NCBI GenBank assembly: GCA_022453515.1
Contig: JAJNNY010000002.1
Coordinates: forward strand, 868,001 to 932,000
Reading direction: 5' to 3'
Origin: Astrocystis sublimbata
Lineage: Eukaryota > Ascomycota > Sordariomycetes > Xylariales > Xylariaceae
Length of the DNA: 64,000 bases
In this document: positions 11,084 through 23,664 of the stretch, in pieces
Layout of the letters: the number at the start of each line of letters is the position of its first letter
Numbering within the stretch: position 1 is the stretch's first letter
Program-made: the position numbers and the translations under genes
The notes under the pieces: generated by a model
The model's database searches: none
Seen by the model: the letters and a program-made list of their open reading frames with translations, nothing else
Told to the model about the DNA's origin: nothing

Positions 11084-11957
11084 ACAGACCGAGGCACGTG
11101 GCGTCGGAGCATCGTGTCACGAGACGGACTAGAATAAAGGCACCAGGTATCTAGAACTGTATCATGAGATGTCAGCGAGCGTGTGCTGTTTGCCCGTTGC
11201 AGCAGCTGTTTCCCACAAGATGTCACAAGATGTTGTTGTATATATTAGAGAGAGACATACAGGAAGCGCATTCGGCCGGAGTTTGGGTCACACGTTTTCA
11301 TTACCGCCTTGAAGACTACGAGAAGGGGAGAGCGCCTGTTATTGATTTGGTTGGGGCGTATGATATAGCACGAACTTTGAGAGCCATTGCTGTTACAGAT
11401 TTACAGATCTTCCCCTGATATTCCACGGAGCGGGCGGAACATCAACAAAGGCAAGATAAAGGAATTACCTAGCATCCTGCGTACCTAGGTAAGTAATGCT
11501 ATCCTAGTACTTTGCGTGCATGCGTCTTCCACCCGATATTTGTAGGTTGCCTGCCAAGATACAGCCTCGACTTAACAGGAAGGTAGATTTAGATAATAGC
11601 GTAACGTAGCACTACACTCGCGGTTTCTCCCCTCTGTCTATATACTGGTGGCTATGAATACGAATAGAGGAGTTCGTCATGAGGTAAGCAGGTGTAGATA
11701 TTGTGGTTCCACAGGCAAGCCGCGTGATGATACTCCAGCATTCGGTACCCAAGGATGCATGGGACACATGGGCAGACATGGGGCTACTGGCCCTCGGGCC
11801 AATGATAACAGCACGGTACCTAGACTTAATCTCTAGTGCCCTTTCGATTTCTCCCAAGATCTGTAGCAGGTAGACGGTAATTATAAGATTGCTGACCAAA
11901 ATCTGCCATCGTATTTCTTTGTTCTTCAAGATAATCAACTGACCAATTTCAATCATA
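11084..11957. other. Intergenic upstream of APS kinase
   Basis: No gene recognised. TACCTAGGTA is present at 11482-11491, about 470 bp before the APS kinase ATG. Short frames on both strands (for example 11164-11418 and 11612-12049) show no domain or consistent splice signals. Confidence 0.55.
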
Positions 11958-13035
11958 ATGGCGACGTGAGTGCGATTTCCCTGTTTCCTCCCCGAGTTTG
12001 CGCGACGTTTGTTCTTTCTCGGTTTTTGAAGAGTTGAATGTGAAGACAAGACTCGATGCTGTACCTATCTCATCCCACTTCACCTGCTTTGCCCCTCCCC
12101 CGCCATCCGTCCAACGGCTTGCGTGCTGCGATGTCGCCGAACACCACCACCCATCACCACACCGGATAGGACGGGATTCGGGTCAAGTGACGAGAAGCGA
12201 CACCGCGACACCGCGACAAAAACTTCAGTTATGAAGAGAGTTGCAAGCTCACAGCTAACCGGGTAAAACCTGCAGCAACATCACCTGGCACCCGTCCCTC
12301 TCGCGCGCCGAGCGCAACGGCTTCCGCAAGCAGCAGGGCTTCACCCTGTGGTTCACGGGCCTGTCGGCGTCGGGCAAGTCGACCGTGGCCACCGCGCTGG
12401 AGCAGCACCTGCTGCACCTCGGGCTCGCCGCCTACCGCCTCGACGGCGACAACGTGCGCTTCGGCCTCAACAAGGACCTCGGCTTCTCCGACAAGGACCG
12501 CACCGAGAACATCCGGCGCATCGGCGAGGTATGTTTGCGCACTCTATGAATTCCCCCCTCCTCCTCATGCCGTGTCTATACACAAGCAAGAAGAAAGGAA
12601 GAAAGAAAGAAAGTAAACAAGTCCCACTGGCTTACTCCTTTATTCTTCGAAAAAAAACAGGTCGCCAAGCTCTTCGCCGACTCCTCCACCATCGCCCTCA
12701 CATCCTTCATCTCGCCGTTCAAGGCCGACCGCGACCTGGCGCGCTCGCTGCACGCGGCCCAGGCGCAGGGGTCGACGGACGAGCCCATCCCCTTCATCGA
12801 GGTCTACGTCGACATCCCCATCGAGGAGGCCGAGAAGCGCGACCCCAAGGGCTTGTACAAGAAGGCCCGCTCGGGCGAGATCAAGGAGTTCACCGGCATC
12901 AGCTCGCCCTACGAGGCCCCCGAGAACCCCGAGATCACCATCCGCACGGCCGAGAGGTCCGTCGAGGAGTGCGTCGCCGACATCGTCGCCTGGCTCGAGG
13001 CCAAGGCTCTGATCCCTGCTACTGCCTCCAAATAG
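11958..13035 (+). CDS. MET14: Adenylylsulfate kinase (APS kinase)
   Basis: Phosphorylates adenosine 5'-phosphosulfate with ATP to give PAPS, the second step of sulfate activation for cysteine and methionine synthesis. Exons 11958-11965, 12276-12528 and 12661-13035 encode 211 aa, the usual fungal length (about 200-210). The first exon holds only 8 coding bases. It joins in phase 2 to give [17 protein letters not shown], the typical APS kinase N-terminus. The P-loop GLSASGKST is at residues 31-39. The substrate motif [11 protein letters not shown] and the FISPF segment follow, then the PFIEVYVD strand and the [17 protein letters not shown] lid region. The enzyme is cytosolic in fungi. Coding GC is clearly higher than in the flanks. 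It is tail-to-tail with the V-ATPase subunit gene, with 295 bp between stops. Confidence 0.96.
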
Positions 13036-13330
13036 ATCGTGAATATAGATATAAAGTAAAGTGAATCAACAAGAGATAGACAGACGGACAAATGCCAATA
13101 AGCATCCTTCTTACGCGGGCAGAGATGGAATATAGACTTTGTTTTTCATTACTCCCGAGAGGAATATTGTCCTAGGTTCTATGGTGCTTTGCTTGCTTCA
13201 ATGGGGCCGCGTCTAGCACTGCTCCAATTTGTCTGAACTGGTATTTACTGCACGTGAATGGCTGGGCCTTTATCTTCTTCGTCTTGCTCTCGAACGGGAA
13301 GGGGTAAGGTTGTTTGTTCTCTTCGCTGGA

Positions 13331-14799
13331 CTACAATTCGAACTCGTAATAAACGTAGGCCGTATACTCGTTTCCTTCGCCGCCGTGACCTCCCACACCG
13401 GCCGCCACCATCTCCGATGTCAATGCCGCGTCATCTTTGGTTATCTTTCCTCGCTTGTCTCTGCCGACTGCGTTACCGCCTAGGTACGAGTATGCCGTGT
13501 CGAGTGCTATCTTCGCCTTCTTGATAAGTTTGTTGTTGGACTGCCACCTGAGTTAGCAACAGTCCCATGTACGCGCATCACTGATGGAAGTACTGCAGGT
13601 CGCCGAATCATAGCCGACTGCACCACCAGTAGCATGAAGAGGGCTTACTTGTATAAGAACAGACACGAAGTCGAGGGGGAGACCGTAGCGTAGGACAGAC
13701 TCGACGAATACGCGGAGGGCCATGACATGAACCCAAATCATCACGCTCTCGCTCCAGCCGGTGTGGACCATGCGCAAAGCCTCGCCGCGGACCTTGGTCT
13801 CCTCGCGCGCCACGCGCTCCAGCTCGCGCTTCTCCTCCTCCTTGCCGCCCTCGACGTGCTTGTACTGGCGCGGTGTCCACTTCTGCTCACGGCACTTCTG
13901 CAAGAAGTCGTTGCTGTTCTTCTTGAATGTCGTCACGCCAAATAACACAAACTCCTCGTCCTGGGCAATCTCCTGGGCCGACCGGGGTACGACCCGCTCC
14001 GTCAGTGTCTCGTAGCTCTTGATGAATTCCTTCTTCAGGTTTTTCGGCACGGCGATGAGGTGTGTCTCGAGGTATTCCGAGTCTTGCACGAGGAACTTGG
14101 GGTCGACAACGGGCGTGAGGGATTTCGTCGCGAGGTTGCCACTGATACGTAGCAACAAAGGCAGTCAGCAATACCGACCAAACCATAGGACGTGCGGATA
14201 GGATACGGGGGTTCCTACTTTTGTTTCCTCTGAAGAACCGTGTAGTTTGTCTTGACTTGGTTGTATTGGTTAAGTTTCCCCTTTACGTCGTTGTCTGCCG
14301 TGACTAGATCCTGTTGCCACACACACACAAGGTTTGCCGTCAGTCCCCGATCCGTCGGCCTGGTAGAACGATACCCAACAGTACCTTTTGTAAACGGCTG
14401 ACGAGCTCACCGACTGATAAGTCTGCTCTATAGCGGACCTTGTTCCATACAAAGGAGCGGAGGTACTGATCCGTCGGCTCTGCGACGTAGGGTCAGCAAC
14501 GCGTACACGACCGAGAAATGCCGGCGGCCTGTGTACTGACTGTCGTTGACAACCTTCTGCTCGTCGGCCTTCTGGTCGTCTCCGTCGTACAGGGTGCGCA
14601 GGGAGTCGGCGACCTTGGCCACGGCGGCCTGGCAGGCGCCGTCGAGCTTGACGAGGTCATCGGCCTGCTGGACGAGGGCGTCGAGGGTGCCTATCTTAAA
14701 GTTGGGGATGCTGAAGGGTGAGACGGAGCCATTGTCGGCGACGGTGGCCTTGAGAGAGTCGATGGTGGACGGCAGGGAGACGAGGGCGTACTTGGCCAT
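13331..14799 (-). CDS. VMA5: V-type proton ATPase subunit C
   Basis: Subunit C of the peripheral stalk of the vacuolar H+-ATPase links V1 to V0 and leaves on reversible disassembly. Five exons on the minus strand (14541-14799, 14385-14479, 14219-14310, 13649-14141, 13331-13540) give 382 aa, against 392 in yeast Vma5. Family-typical stretches include the N-terminus MAKYALVSLPS, QYLRSFVWNKVRYRAD, NQYNQVKTN, LVQDSEYLETHLIAVP and the C-terminal AYSYLGGNAVGRDKRGKITK, then EYTAYVYYEFEL. The last intron has two nearby acceptors. The second (after GGCAG, exon from 13540) keeps the frame and the expected spacing (VLIQ then SNNKLIKKAK); the first would shift the frame. It is divergent from the AT-hook gene across about 2 kb. 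Confidence 0.95.
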
Positions 14800-16811
14800 C
14801 TTGCATGCGCGCGGATAGGCGGGCGGACGGACGTTGGGTAGAGACTCGAGAGAGACGTCAAAGAACAACTCCAGGTGTCGGGATGGCAGGGAGGTCTCGC
14901 GATGACGTCTCGGGTACCGTGTATATCATTCGACGTAGCCGCGGGAGCTGGGGGTGAGCTTAGATAGGAGCTCGATGAGCTGAGCTCAGGCCGTGCGAGG
15001 CCGTGTACGGTTACTACCTCCCCGTACCTCCCCGTACCTAGGTATCGTACCCTCTTTGCCGCCCACTGCTGACCACAGCCTTGTCGGGCCTGTCGTGCCT
15101 GTAACTGGATGCTACGGGACATTGCGCCTCGGCGTACGTCCCCTGTATGTCCCCGGACTCGGTAGTACTTACAAGGGCTTACACACCCGGGGCCGACTAC
15201 CTAACTACACTCACTACCTTAGGTACCTACAGTACCTAGGCGCCTAAGTGCTTGTTGATGGAAATATTAACTGGCTGGGGTGGTTCCAAGATGCTTACAA
15301 CACTCACGATCAATCTGTTCGGATGCTGGTCCCGGACGGGATAGCAGCGGAATAAGAATCTGATATGCCACCCAGTCCATGTGCTCTGGACCCTGCAGGT
15401 TCATGTTGGATTATTAAGTACTTACTTAAACAAGCTTATAAAGTTGAATGGCAGAGACCTCACAGAGTTACCTAGCGTCGCTACATGAGACAACTGGGTG
15501 AAAGTGCGCAGCCCGGAAGGTGACCACCGACATGGACCTCAGACAAGCAAGCGCCCGCCCTCGCCGCCCACCCCATCCCCAACCGTCGGGTCGTCCAGAT
15601 GATGGGAAATAATTTATTATATTTTAAAATCTAATGGATCTCCTCCTGCGAGGTGCTGTAGGTATCTTCCTACCTGTAGGTACCTGCCTCGGGTCCTTGG
15701 GTGGGTACGTCAGTAGGGCATGCAGGTGCGTACTATGTTAGGAGGGAGGCGGATGGACGGTCAGGTAAAACACAACAAGCAACGGCGAAGAGGTAAGTTG
15801 CGTGAGCAGAAAGCAAGAAGGAGCATAGCAGGTGCCCGAGGGGCCGACGACAGCCCTACCTCCCCTAGGTGCCTACATGTAGGTCTTCGTCACTACCTAC
15901 CTTAGGTAGGTACCACCACGGAGCACCACCTAACCATCTTTCCCAAATCTTCCTACCAGGTTACTTACCTATCTCGCAGCATCAATTTCGATGGGCTCAC
16001 TCTCGTTTTGACAACTGCCAGTTGCCAACCTTCCCCCAAATTCCCAATCCCCAATTCCCAAACACCCAGCATCGTCTCCCATTCATCCCCTTTCACGTTG
16101 TCGGCCTAGCGTCGCATCGAACCGGCTATCCGCCTCATACCGTTGTAATCTCATATGTGAACCAGTCTGGCTGTCATCGTGCCGCTTTAGATATCATATC
16201 AATCGATCAATCAACCAATCAATCGATACATCACTCTATCAATACATCAAATAAATTCATATATCTTTGACTCCATCTCAGCTTTTTCTTCATGTTGATG
16301 TCGGTACCAAGCGTGGCATAGGTGTAGCTGTATCCGCGTCTTGTCACTCTTGTGTCTGTCATCCTGTCTTCTTCGTAGTGCACACACTGCGCTGCGCTCT
16401 ATTCGGCATTGACGTCGCGAACCCCAGAAGTTCGATCAGTCCCAGTCCCGCCCCCTCCCCCCATCCGCAACGGGACCCCCCAGACCGCCTCGGTCGCTGC
16501 AATCCACAGCTGTCTGTCCCTCCAGATAGACTTGGCCTTTGTAGTGTCCTTCGCTCGCGCGCGCTCGACCACATTCCCAACCACATAGCCACGGTCCGCG
16601 ACTGATTCCCCGACTGATTCCCCGACTGCGTCTTTGTGTTCCGCCACATCTCCACGAGCATGGGCTCCGGCTGTTTGGTACATGTATATGCCCGCTTGAG
16701 GACGCTCACCACAAGCTGCGCATCCTAGACGACGACGACAACGACGACAACCTCAGCTGCCTGCTCTACTACCGAATTTGATCATTGCCATGGTCGTCGT
16801 GGCCCGGTCCG
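14800..16811. other. 2-kb divergent intergenic region
   Basis: This is the promoter space of VMA5 (leftward) and the AT-hook gene (rightward). TACCTAGGTA lies at 15035-15044, 236 bp before the VMA5 start, with further half-palindromes (TAGGTACCT) at about 15220-15240 and 15895-15912. From about 15900 to 16800 the plus strand is C/T-rich with many ATCAAT steps near 16200-16260, consistent with a long 5' leader of the AT-hook gene. No coding frame here is supported. Confidence 0.5.
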
Positions 16812-19800
16812 ATGGCTACCCTTTCTAGTAAGCTGCGACCCCCGATTTCTCTTGGCCTTCTCATCTCCCTTGTGCTAAGGCACAATGCTCCTTGTGTTTC
16901 TGTCAGTTGTTAACATGGTTGCGCGCCAGGCCAAACACCTGCCACCCCGGCCAACGCACCCATCACGGCTGCTGGTGTCGCGAGACCCCCAAGCACCGGC
17001 ACTACATCGCTCTCCGATCCGCCTCCCGTGCCTGGCCCTTCGCCGTCGGTGTCCAATGTTGTGACTATTGCCTCCGCGAACGGGGCTGCCAACGCCCCTC
17101 CGAATCCCAGCCCTGTTGGGCCCCCCTTTGATGGCTCTCCAGGAGCTGATATGATGGTTTATCCTAGAGATGGACGCGTGAGGAATCCGGTTCCGAGCAA
17201 ATTGAAGAATGTGAATGAGCACTTGAAAGGGAACTTCGGTGTCATGCATATGGATGTGGTCAGCCACAATTCGAGTGAGGGCAGGGATACTGCTGCGAAG
17301 CGCACAAGTGAGAGTACCGCTTTGCAGGCCAGACTGGCGCAAACCGACGCCTACGTGTCGCACCAACGACGAGCAAACTATCCGCGTCCAGTTGGTCTCA
17401 AGCAATTCAGCTCACCGAAACCGTCTACCTCTGCCGAGCCAGCCGGCGAACCTGGTCCGCCGCAACCCTTGACAGCAGCGGAGACAAAAGCTGAACAAGC
17501 TCGCCTCTTGACACTTCTGCGGACATTGTCTCCTCAAATCGTTGTCGACCAGATTTGCAGGGGTCTTGCCTACTTTGGTGGCGTGCCCGACGCACCGCCG
17601 CCAGCAGAAGACAAGTTTCCCGTGAGTGCCGAAGCAAATGGCTCAGGGTCTGTCTTTGTTGGTTGGATAGCCGAGATATTTCCAGACCAGGAGCATCCTC
17701 GACCGAGGCTAGTGGAAGACTCGCCAGCTCAGCCTGGTAGCCAAAAACGGCCCAGGGGCAGGCCCAAAGGTAGTAAAGCTACCAAATCTCGAAGTGACAA
17801 GGGTCTCAAGAAAGGGTCACAGAAGACCAGCAAGGAGGCAGATGGTCAAGCACAGGACCATCAAGACGACAGCTGGGTCGATGTTGAGGATAGCGTCTTG
17901 GAGCTAAACGATAATGGCGACTTGGTAGAGGCAATCGAAGCCTTGCGAAATGGTCCGAGCACGCCAACGGGACTCGCAACTGCTACGCCCGGGACGAGCT
18001 CCGCTGCTGGTTTCCGGTCTATTAATGATTCCGCACCTAACTCGAGCACGAAAAAGCGTGGGCGGCCGAAGGGGTCTAAGAACCGACCCAAGGACAAGGC
18101 CACCTTGCCGTCGGTCCCACCACCGAAGGTGACACCCGTCCCTGTTCCTGTCCCTATGCTCGATATCCAGCCAAAGAGCACGGCCAATGCACCGAAACCA
18201 AAAAATATCAATAGCCGGCCCAGGCCTTTCGGTGATGCCTCGAATGATACGGACATCACGAATATTCCTGCACCACAGCAACAACAGCGTGCGGATCTAA
18301 CTGTAGCCGCAGATCCCTCTCCTTCAGTTCAGGCGCCGGCGCCGGCGCCTAGCTTTGCAGACAACTTCACCACCCCGGCTGCGAATGGGACTACGTCGCA
18401 CCATCCCGAAAGCCAACCATCAGCACTAACCACAACCTCCACTTTACCGTCACCGGCAACAAGCCATGTCAAGGCTTCCACCGTAACAGCAAATAAGCGC
18501 AAGAGGCCAACTGCGAACACAGCAGCCCAAGCTGAAAGCATTGGCCCCCTAGGAGGGGCGCCGCCGAGCTCGCAGCACTTGCAGCCCAACAACATGCAAG
18601 TGGTACCTCCTGCGTTGCCACCGACTCAGCCCAGCCAGCCAGCACCACAACCTAGCACTGTCAATACTGTACCACCAACCAAGCGTGCTCGCAAGTCCCA
18701 AGACTCGAATTCACCGGCCACGGCCAGACGGCCTACTCCTAACAACATAACCCAGAAAGCATCCAACCTACCTTCGTCTCTTAAAGCGGAAAACACGAGC
18801 CGGCCTAATTCTGGAGATAGTGTAGCTCAGAGTCACCCTCCAGCTGAAGGGCTCGAAGCTCATTTCGCTGCAATGCAAAGTCATAATACGGATCAGATGC
18901 AGATCTATGGCAACAGTCGTTCACAACATAAACAACAGCATCACTCAAGTAATTCCATGGGAGCCACGGCATCCCCAGTGCCAACAGCAGCTGCGGCTTC
19001 TGCTGGAGGGTTGGACAGCCACTTCGAGCACTTTACGACCTTTCAAAGTTTGGGTGACAATTCCAGACAAAGTACTACTACATTGAGGCAGCAACAACAA
19101 CCGACCCAAACAGCTTCGCCAATTCCTTCTCAGCCATCAAAGCTACCTCAGATGTCGGCCGCAGTGACCTCCCAGCAACAACCGCGGGCGGCGCAAAACT
19201 ACTATTCTCAGAGCCAAGGGCTCGGGGCGTCCCCATACAATGCGCAGCAGCCGTCATACGCGACTACGCAACGGCCACAGCAACACCTCTCCAGCGCCTC
19301 TCCTACCGCTGGCCTAGTTCAGCATGTCACGAACTCACCACAATTCGGCGCTCAGTCTAACTCGTCTCTCATGCAGACTGATAACAACTACCGTGGATCT
19401 CCCTCGCTAATTCATAACAACGCCGCATTTGCACCGCGTCGGATACCCAATCTAGATAGCCCTACATACCGGTCCAGCAGCAATCCAAATCACGCAGTCG
19501 CAAATCACTCACCCCATTTTAGCGCACGGCAAGCGTCCACGTCCACAACAGCGCACAATGGTTCACATACTCTTCCATCCGGATACAACACTTTCTCCGA
19601 TTCGCACCTGTTCGATATGGGTCTTGATTCGAATGGCAACCATGGTAACATCGGTATAGGGGGAGACCCATACATCAATAGTGGTGCTGTCCCTCAGCAG
19701 CAGCAGCAGCAGCGTTCGTCGAGTTCAAACACTGCGTCTGTATATACATCCTCGGGCATGAATAACACTTACCTCAGCTCGACCAACATGGGCCGTACAG

Positions 19801-19829
19801 GCCAACAACAAAATCGGTGGCCTTCATAG
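16812..19829 (+). CDS. AT-hook protein, Q/S/P-rich (putative nuclear chromatin or transcription factor)
   Basis: A 16-nt first coding exon (16812-16827, MATLS) is joined by a 102-nt intron (GTAAGC...GCCAG) to a single long exon, 16930-19829, giving about 971 aa. Two AT-hooks are visible, each with the minor-groove GRP core: KRPRGRPKGSKATKSR near residue 276 and KKRGRPKGSKNRPK near residue 379. Such motifs bind AT-rich DNA. Between them is a short acidic segment (SWVDVEDSVLELNDNGDLVE). Basic KRKRP- and KRARK-type clusters could serve as nuclear localisation signals. The C-terminal 550 residues are low-complexity, rich in Gln, Ser, Asn, Pro and Thr, including a short poly-Gln run near 19695-19712 and an HFEHF motif. 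No catalytic or zinc-binding domain is seen. A role in chromatin or transcription is inferred from the hooks only. Confidence 0.82.
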
Positions 19830-22067
19830 ATCGCAAGCGATTTTGATTATGACGGAAGAATTTCTGTAAGAAATGCATGGCGTCAGGGTAGCGGGAAGCG
19901 ACGGCTTTGATCTTGATTTTGACAACCTTGCAAAACTCATGTGAGCCATGCTCGCTTCCTTTCATTTTCTTTTCCCAATCCATTTGGCGTTTAATCGGTG
20001 AGCTTTTATACGAAGTGCATGAAGGTACGAAAAGCCGACGATGCGAGCATCGGATGAGCTGAATGTGGAAGTACACATGGTCAATTTGTTGTCTCCTTTC
20101 GATGCATCTTATAATTGATGATCATTGAGTGAATGAACGAATTTGAGCAGAAACTCAGGGTGCATGGGAAAAGCAAAAGGGCATGGGACGGGACGATGCG
20201 GGAACGGAAATGGAAATGGGATAACGACAGGCTGCGAGATCATTCGAACCTTTCTAATTAGTATCTCCATCAAGGGCTCATTGTGTCTCGATTGAGATCA
20301 TCCACCTTAGCGCATGATTTTTACTCTGTTCAGGTATGCTGTTGTTACCTTAGGTCAGCGACAGCGTGCGTGTGCTTATCAATATAGTATTTCACTATAA
20401 GCTTACATCAAGAATCTTGGTGATCTTCGTTCCCTTATGCGTTGTCGCTGGACAGGCGAAGGCAAAAGGGAGTGAAGAAGAAGAGGGGAGGACTAATTTC
20501 ATTGTCTATATATAGTTTAACGAGGCGTTACGATATACCATTTCCATTACTTGACTATCTACTTACCTATCTACTATTTCGCTACATTATTGCCTTGACA
20601 ACCAGCCCTATAAGGTTCCCAATTCATATTGATTGTAAATGACGTTTTGTGCCAGTCTGGTAATGACACAACCTAGACTACCGATGTGGGTTGTTCTGAG
20701 TTATTCGATGTAGATACCTAGGAGATAGATGGACAGGAAAGAGTACTCAACCAGATGGGCCGAGATCTACGTACGTTATCACGGCAACTTGACAGTGGTC
20801 AGAATAGACAGGGTCGAGAGCCAGAGTGCCTAGTTTTGTAGCATGGGAGGTAGGTGATATGCAGTATGATAGGGCGCAAGACGAGGTGGTTTTATCCAAA
20901 TTCGCCTGCGCCGGCTTTGTTGAGCAGGTGAAAGGCGTGAATAGAACCCGACTTGAAAGCAGCCCGCCAGCAAGCTAGTAATAAGTATGACGTAGGAAGT
21001 AGGAAGCAGAAAGCAGGAAAGGCCTCGCCCAGATGGTTAAGGAGGAAGGAAGAATGGGTGAACCGACCAGCTCCACGACGATATCCGACGTGCATTTGTA
21101 CGAAGTAGTGTGTTGGTTCCAAGGCCAAGAGAAACGTCAAAGTGAAGGAAGGACGTCAATCTTGCGACCCCGGAGGATAATACGACTTTCTACTGGTTCC
21201 CAGAATCAAATTGAGATTCAGATGGCATGAACAGCTACTCTGCGTAACCAAGTCGCAATACCTCTCTAATGCGCTGTACTGCACAATTCTTTAATTCATC
21301 AATTTGTAGAGCGCAAAGGAATCAAGCGAGTTTCATTGCAATGATGGGACAAAAAAAGAAAAGCTGAGTTGCCCTGATGATCGCAAAACGTTCATAGAGA
21401 ATAGGTCGCAAAAGCTTGATTTTTACTAATAGATGTTTATCTATACATCGTTCCCCAGGCAAGGTAAATGCTCGCGAAAGCGCGTGATTCCTCAAGTTAG
21501 GATGGCGCCAAATCCAAAAGCTCTCATCGAGCCACAACCCGTTCTCCAGATAGCGCCTTCGCATGATAAGTTAATGACCTTCCCCTTTCCCCTAAAATAA
21601 TATGACTGATGATGCCCTGTTGTCCCATTTCCGCACGGACACCGCCCGGAATGCCAAAGATATGATGACATGAAACACGTATATGGGAAAGGATAAGGGT
21701 GAGGTAGGTAGATAAGATGCGGTAAGGGAATATGATGGATGATGGGTGGGTGTGTTACTGTTACACCGATTGAGATAACCGGTCGTAGATAGAACAATGA
21801 CAAAGGAAGGTTTCTCTCGTGTCCGGTCCGGACACGAACACAAATTGTAGAACGACGAAATGGAGATGAATGATGAATAACGGACGGATGACGCTCGCTG
21901 TTTGGCCCTGTCACTGGTGCCAGAAAATCTCCGAAAGCATTAAACTGATCCTCTCAATATATGCAAGACGAATGTCGTCGACCGGTCCCAAGAACGCCCG
22001 TAAATGCTTTGAGATGATATAGATAAATGGAAGTGTCCTTGTAGAAAGAAGATGGATCCCCGGCCCA
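19830..22067. other. Intergenic, 3' ends of convergent genes
   Basis: About 2.2 kb lie between the AT-hook gene stop and the convergent F-box gene stop. No recognisable protein frame was found. The frames at 20442-20642, 21033-21230 and 21492-21914 have biased composition and no domain. Both flanking genes probably have their 3' untranslated regions here. Confidence 0.55.
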
Positions 22068-23664
22068 CTATTCGATTGGGTCTTCCTCGATGGCCTCGAG
22101 GGGTAGTCGTAATGATTGTGCCGTCCGCCCATATAGCCACTCGTCCTCCTCGGCGGCACCATCCTCGCGAATTAGGTCTAATAAGGCAGGTCCATTGCGC
22201 TTGATATCCTGCGGCCGTCCAACAATACCTCTGTCGAGAATTAAAGCCTCAGCTGTCGGGAGCCAGATAGAATGTATATCTGGTAAGTCAGGTAACAATA
22301 TTTGGAGCTGATCCCGCATTAATGGCCCCATGGGCATTCCTTCTGACAAACTTGTGCCAAACACAAAGTCTCTCCAAAGATTGTTCGATGCGTCGCTCGC
22401 GCGTCGGCCGGTATCCGAGCCTCGTCGCTCGCGGCCTGTAGTTGAATCGATTGTACTTCTCCCACCTTCGCTGCCGTTTATACTCGACTTTTTCCGTCTT
22501 AAGCCCATGAAACCTCGACGCGGTTTCGGTGCAGGCTCGACAGCTTCAGTGCTGACAGACTGATACCATGTGTCAACCATAGCTCTCCTCTTGTTGTAGC
22601 CTTTGACTTCCCAAAACCGTTCTACTTGGCGAAGACCGCCCACGCACAAAGCCGCAACGTATACTTCATCCTCAGGCTTGTCTCGCAAGTAACCCCTAAT
22701 GGAGCGCTCAAAGCTACCCACATACGAAGGAGGTCGTAGCCGTCGACAAAACGAGGATACCACCAAGGGAAACACTTGATGAACCCTAAGCAGCGTCTGG
22801 TCATCGTACATACTCAGCACCTTCAACTCAATGGGGTTCACAGTATATGGCTCCTGAGCTAAACCATGGCCGTATTCCTTAATGTACTCTAGATGTAGAG
22901 TCCGATAGGTCTCGAAGAAATGGAATATGGTGAACAACAATGGAATAAGGCGCCGTCGCATTCGTTCGTATTGGGGAGCAAAATCTTGGCGCTGCGCTTC
23001 CGTTGTTCGGAGGAATATTTCCTTGGTGACTCTCTCGCTTATTAGTATTGACAGCTTGCTTGCAACATGTAGCCGATGCCATATGCCGCACAAGTAGTGC
23101 AGTCTCATAAGATGTGGCTCAGGCTGAGGATACAACCGGATAGCGTAGGCCGGAATGTGGTGTTGTAGGTGGTACCGTGCGATGACGGATTCGTTGTACG
23201 TGATCATAGCATGCCATGACCGAGATGCGATGCGCATGCTCAGGATGTCTGATAAAGGCAAGGAAGTAATGATTTGTATTTTGAGCTCGTTGGGTAGGTG
23301 TGCGAACAGCTGGTCGAACGTGGCACTAAAGGCGCGTCAGTTAGTCACGGTGAAATGGTTGTGTTTCTAGCTATGGCATATACCTTTTTATACGACTGGA
23401 CTCGACAGATGAGTTTCGGATGTCATGTTCGACGGAGGTCCGTGTCGGAAGAATAGTTCGGAAGCCGAAGTTGGGCCATCGCTTCTCCGACTTTGGGTGT
23501 TCATGTGGTACGTGCTGATCCTGCAACCTCGATTGCTCGATAGGGAGAAAGAATGTGGAGGATTGTGCGACCGCATCTTGAGGTTGGGTTTGCGAGGGAG
23601 GGAGGTGTTTTAACTTTTCGTGGAATCGCTGAGAGGCGAACTCAGTGATGTGTGGGGGGTCCAT
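22068..23664 (-). CDS. F-box protein
   Basis: Two exons on the minus strand, 23384-23664 and 22068-23325, are joined by a 58-nt intron (GTATAT...CTTTAG, with CTAAC and CTGAC branch candidates). They encode 512 aa. The F-box sits across the junction at about residues 94-140: ATFDQLFAHLPNELKIQII then LPLSDILSMRIASRSWHAM. This is the usual L-P-x-E-L-x-x-x-I pattern that recruits Skp1 in SCF ubiquitin ligases. The rest is helical, with no WD or leucine-rich repeats that I recognise. A basic, Ser-rich insert (RRGFMGLRRKKSSINGSEGG) near residue 345 and an acidic C-terminus (LEAIEEDPIE) are evident. The target is unknown. The 93 residues before the F-box are polar and probably disordered. Confidence 0.85.

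Noticed and set aside
6307..23664. Secondary-metabolite gene cluster around the methyltransferase
   Set aside because: No synthase, cyclase, oxidase or pathway regulator is found nearby; neighbours are housekeeping genes.
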